64,000 nucleotides of DNA, taken from positions 1 through 64,000 of the forward strand of contig NZ_JANPLK010000063.1 of assembly GCF_031426495.1 (NCBI RefSeq). The letters run 5' to 3'. This document shows positions 63,264 to 64,000 of the stretch, piece by piece. How positions within the stretch are numbered: the first letter of the stretch is position 1; each line of letters begins with the position of its first letter. The translations under genes were made by a program, and so were the position numbers. The notes under the pieces are model-generated. The model worked only from the letters and a program-made list of their open reading frames with translations. It was not told the origin of the DNA and searched no databases. Source of the DNA: Gemmatimonas sp. Its GTDB lineage: Bacteria > Gemmatimonadota > Gemmatimonadetes > Gemmatimonadales > Gemmatimonadaceae.

Positions 63264-64000
63264 ACGCCCCGACGAAGGGCATCGCGCTCGCGGTCACGCT
63301 CGTGCTCTCGTCGTCGCTGTCTGCTTCCGCGTACGCGCAGTCCATCGGCTCGCGTATCGATGCGGTCCGCGATGGCCGGGTGCGCCTGACCTTCGCGGCG
63401 CGGAGCGGGGTGTGCGGTAACGGCAATAGCTGGTATCGCTCACGCGATGGCGGGCGGTCGGGGCAGTTCAATGGCATGTGGAACGGCGGCAACGACGTCG
63501 AGAACAACTGCGAGCAAGGCCCGGTGCGTGTGGTCGTGGTGCGCGAGGCCGGCGATACGAAGGAGATCCGCACGTACGTTGGTGGCCGATGGCGCGCGGA
63601 CACGGGCAGCACCGATCTCGGGGCCGTATCGGCGGTAGCGGCGGGTACGTGGCTGCTGAGCCAAGCCGAGCGCGGTGCCGACCGGCCGTCGCGTGGCGCG
63701 CTCACCGCTGCGACACTCGCAGATTCCATCGATGCAGCCCCCACGTTGCTGCGCATCGCGAAAGACGACTCACGCAGTCAGGAGGTGAAGTCGAGCGCCG
63801 TGAACTGGCTCGGGGAAGTGGTGGGCGATCGCGTATCGAGTACCCTCGATTCGATTGCCTACGAGCCCGGTGATCGCGAGCTGCGGCGTACGGCGATCAA
63901 CACGATCAGCCGACGGCCGGCGGACGAAGCGGTGCCGGCGCTGATCAAGATGGCCGAGTCGCTGCCCGACAAGGAATTGCGGCGCACGGCGGTGCAGGCG
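63260..64000 (+). CDS. Secreted HEAT-repeat protein (runs off the window)
   Basis: At least 247 residues. A signal peptide (IALAVTLVLSSSLSASAYAQ) is followed by a compact domain with a Cys pair (SGVCGNGNSWYRSRDGG; ENNCEQGPVRVVVVREAG) and then the beginning of HEAT repeats (QEVKSSAVNWLGEV, ELRRTAINTISRRPADEAVPAL, ELRRTAVQA). It resembles the previous gene in repeat type but has a different N-terminal domain. The last codons in the window are inside a repeat, so its length is unknown. Confidence 0.8.
   Translation, partial: MNAPTKGIALAVTLVLSSSLSASAYAQSIGSRIDAVRDGRVRLTFAARSGVCGNGNSWYRSRDGGRSGQFNGMWNGGNDVENNCEQGPVRVVVVREAGDTKEIRTYVGGRWRADTGSTDLGAVSAVAAGTWLLSQAERGADRPSRGALTAATLADSIDAAPTLLRIAKDDSRSQEVKSSAVNWLGEVVGDRVSSTLDSIAYEPGDRELRRTAINTISRRPADEAVPALIKMAESLPDKELRRTAVQA

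Overview
The window is high-GC DNA from a free-living Gram-negative bacterium with an outer membrane. Lineage is inferred: PD40/WD40-kinase tails, HEAT-repeat secreted proteins, small Gemmatimonas-like secreted proteins and divergent PAS kinases suggest Gemmatimonadota, but no rRNA or tRNA is present to prove it.

Region 1 (1-15,700) is accessory. It opens with the end of an IS3-type element, a broken cytochrome c gene and a REPIN-like hairpin. It then contains one intact queG (epoxyqueuosine reductase, minus strand, 14616-15695) and five extra queG 3' ends at about 406, 6286, 8274 (nearly gone), 9074 and 12343. Every extra copy starts at the same codons (QEVCPWN) and is joined there to a non-queG arm of exactly 77 bp ending in GTTAGC. 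Unrelated cargo lies between the copies: a hybrid kinase and an AI-2E transporter; a Uma2 remnant and an outer-membrane protein; a DUF4160/DUF2442 pair; an AraC/DUF4386 group; and a Fic protein. This is the layout expected if circular cassettes insert one after another into the same site inside queG and each carries a replacement queG 3' end, so the gene stays intact. No recombinase lies in the window. I regard this as the candidate undescribed system.

Region 2 (15,700-30,700) is mainly signalling and envelope: an overlapping operon of hybrid kinase, REC-GGDEF-EAL and HDOD proteins, a subtilisin-like lipoprotein, a MazG-type pyrophosphohydrolase, an RsbQ-like hydrolase with its PAS kinase, a phosphodiesterase, a LOG-family protein and a Fur-box-preceded TonB siderophore receptor.

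Region 3 (30,700-45,600) is core metabolism: a GreA-type factor behind a leader terminator, an MECR-like enoyl reductase, SDRs, GlpD, the FadI-FadJ beta-oxidation pair, proline dehydrogenase, RsgA, and an ECF sigma/anti-sigma pair.

Region 4 (45,500-57,800) has a minus-strand run of nine tightly packed genes (Fur-type regulator, Sco, PCuAC, cupredoxin, bioF, bioA, bioD, bioB, pdxH). It joins copper delivery to biotin synthesis and to the supply of the PLP used by BioF and BioA. On the plus strand lie a PAP2 phosphatase, a ZIP-like/permease fusion with a His-rich linker, a CobW GTPase, CopC and CopD, followed by cysteine-free ribosomal protein L31 on the other strand. The set suggests metal homeostasis.

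Region 5 (57,900-64,000) has an LIC_10091-like lipoprotein, a coiled-coil membrane protein, a long hairpin, and a sigma factor operon with two HEAT-repeat secreted proteins; the last runs off the window.
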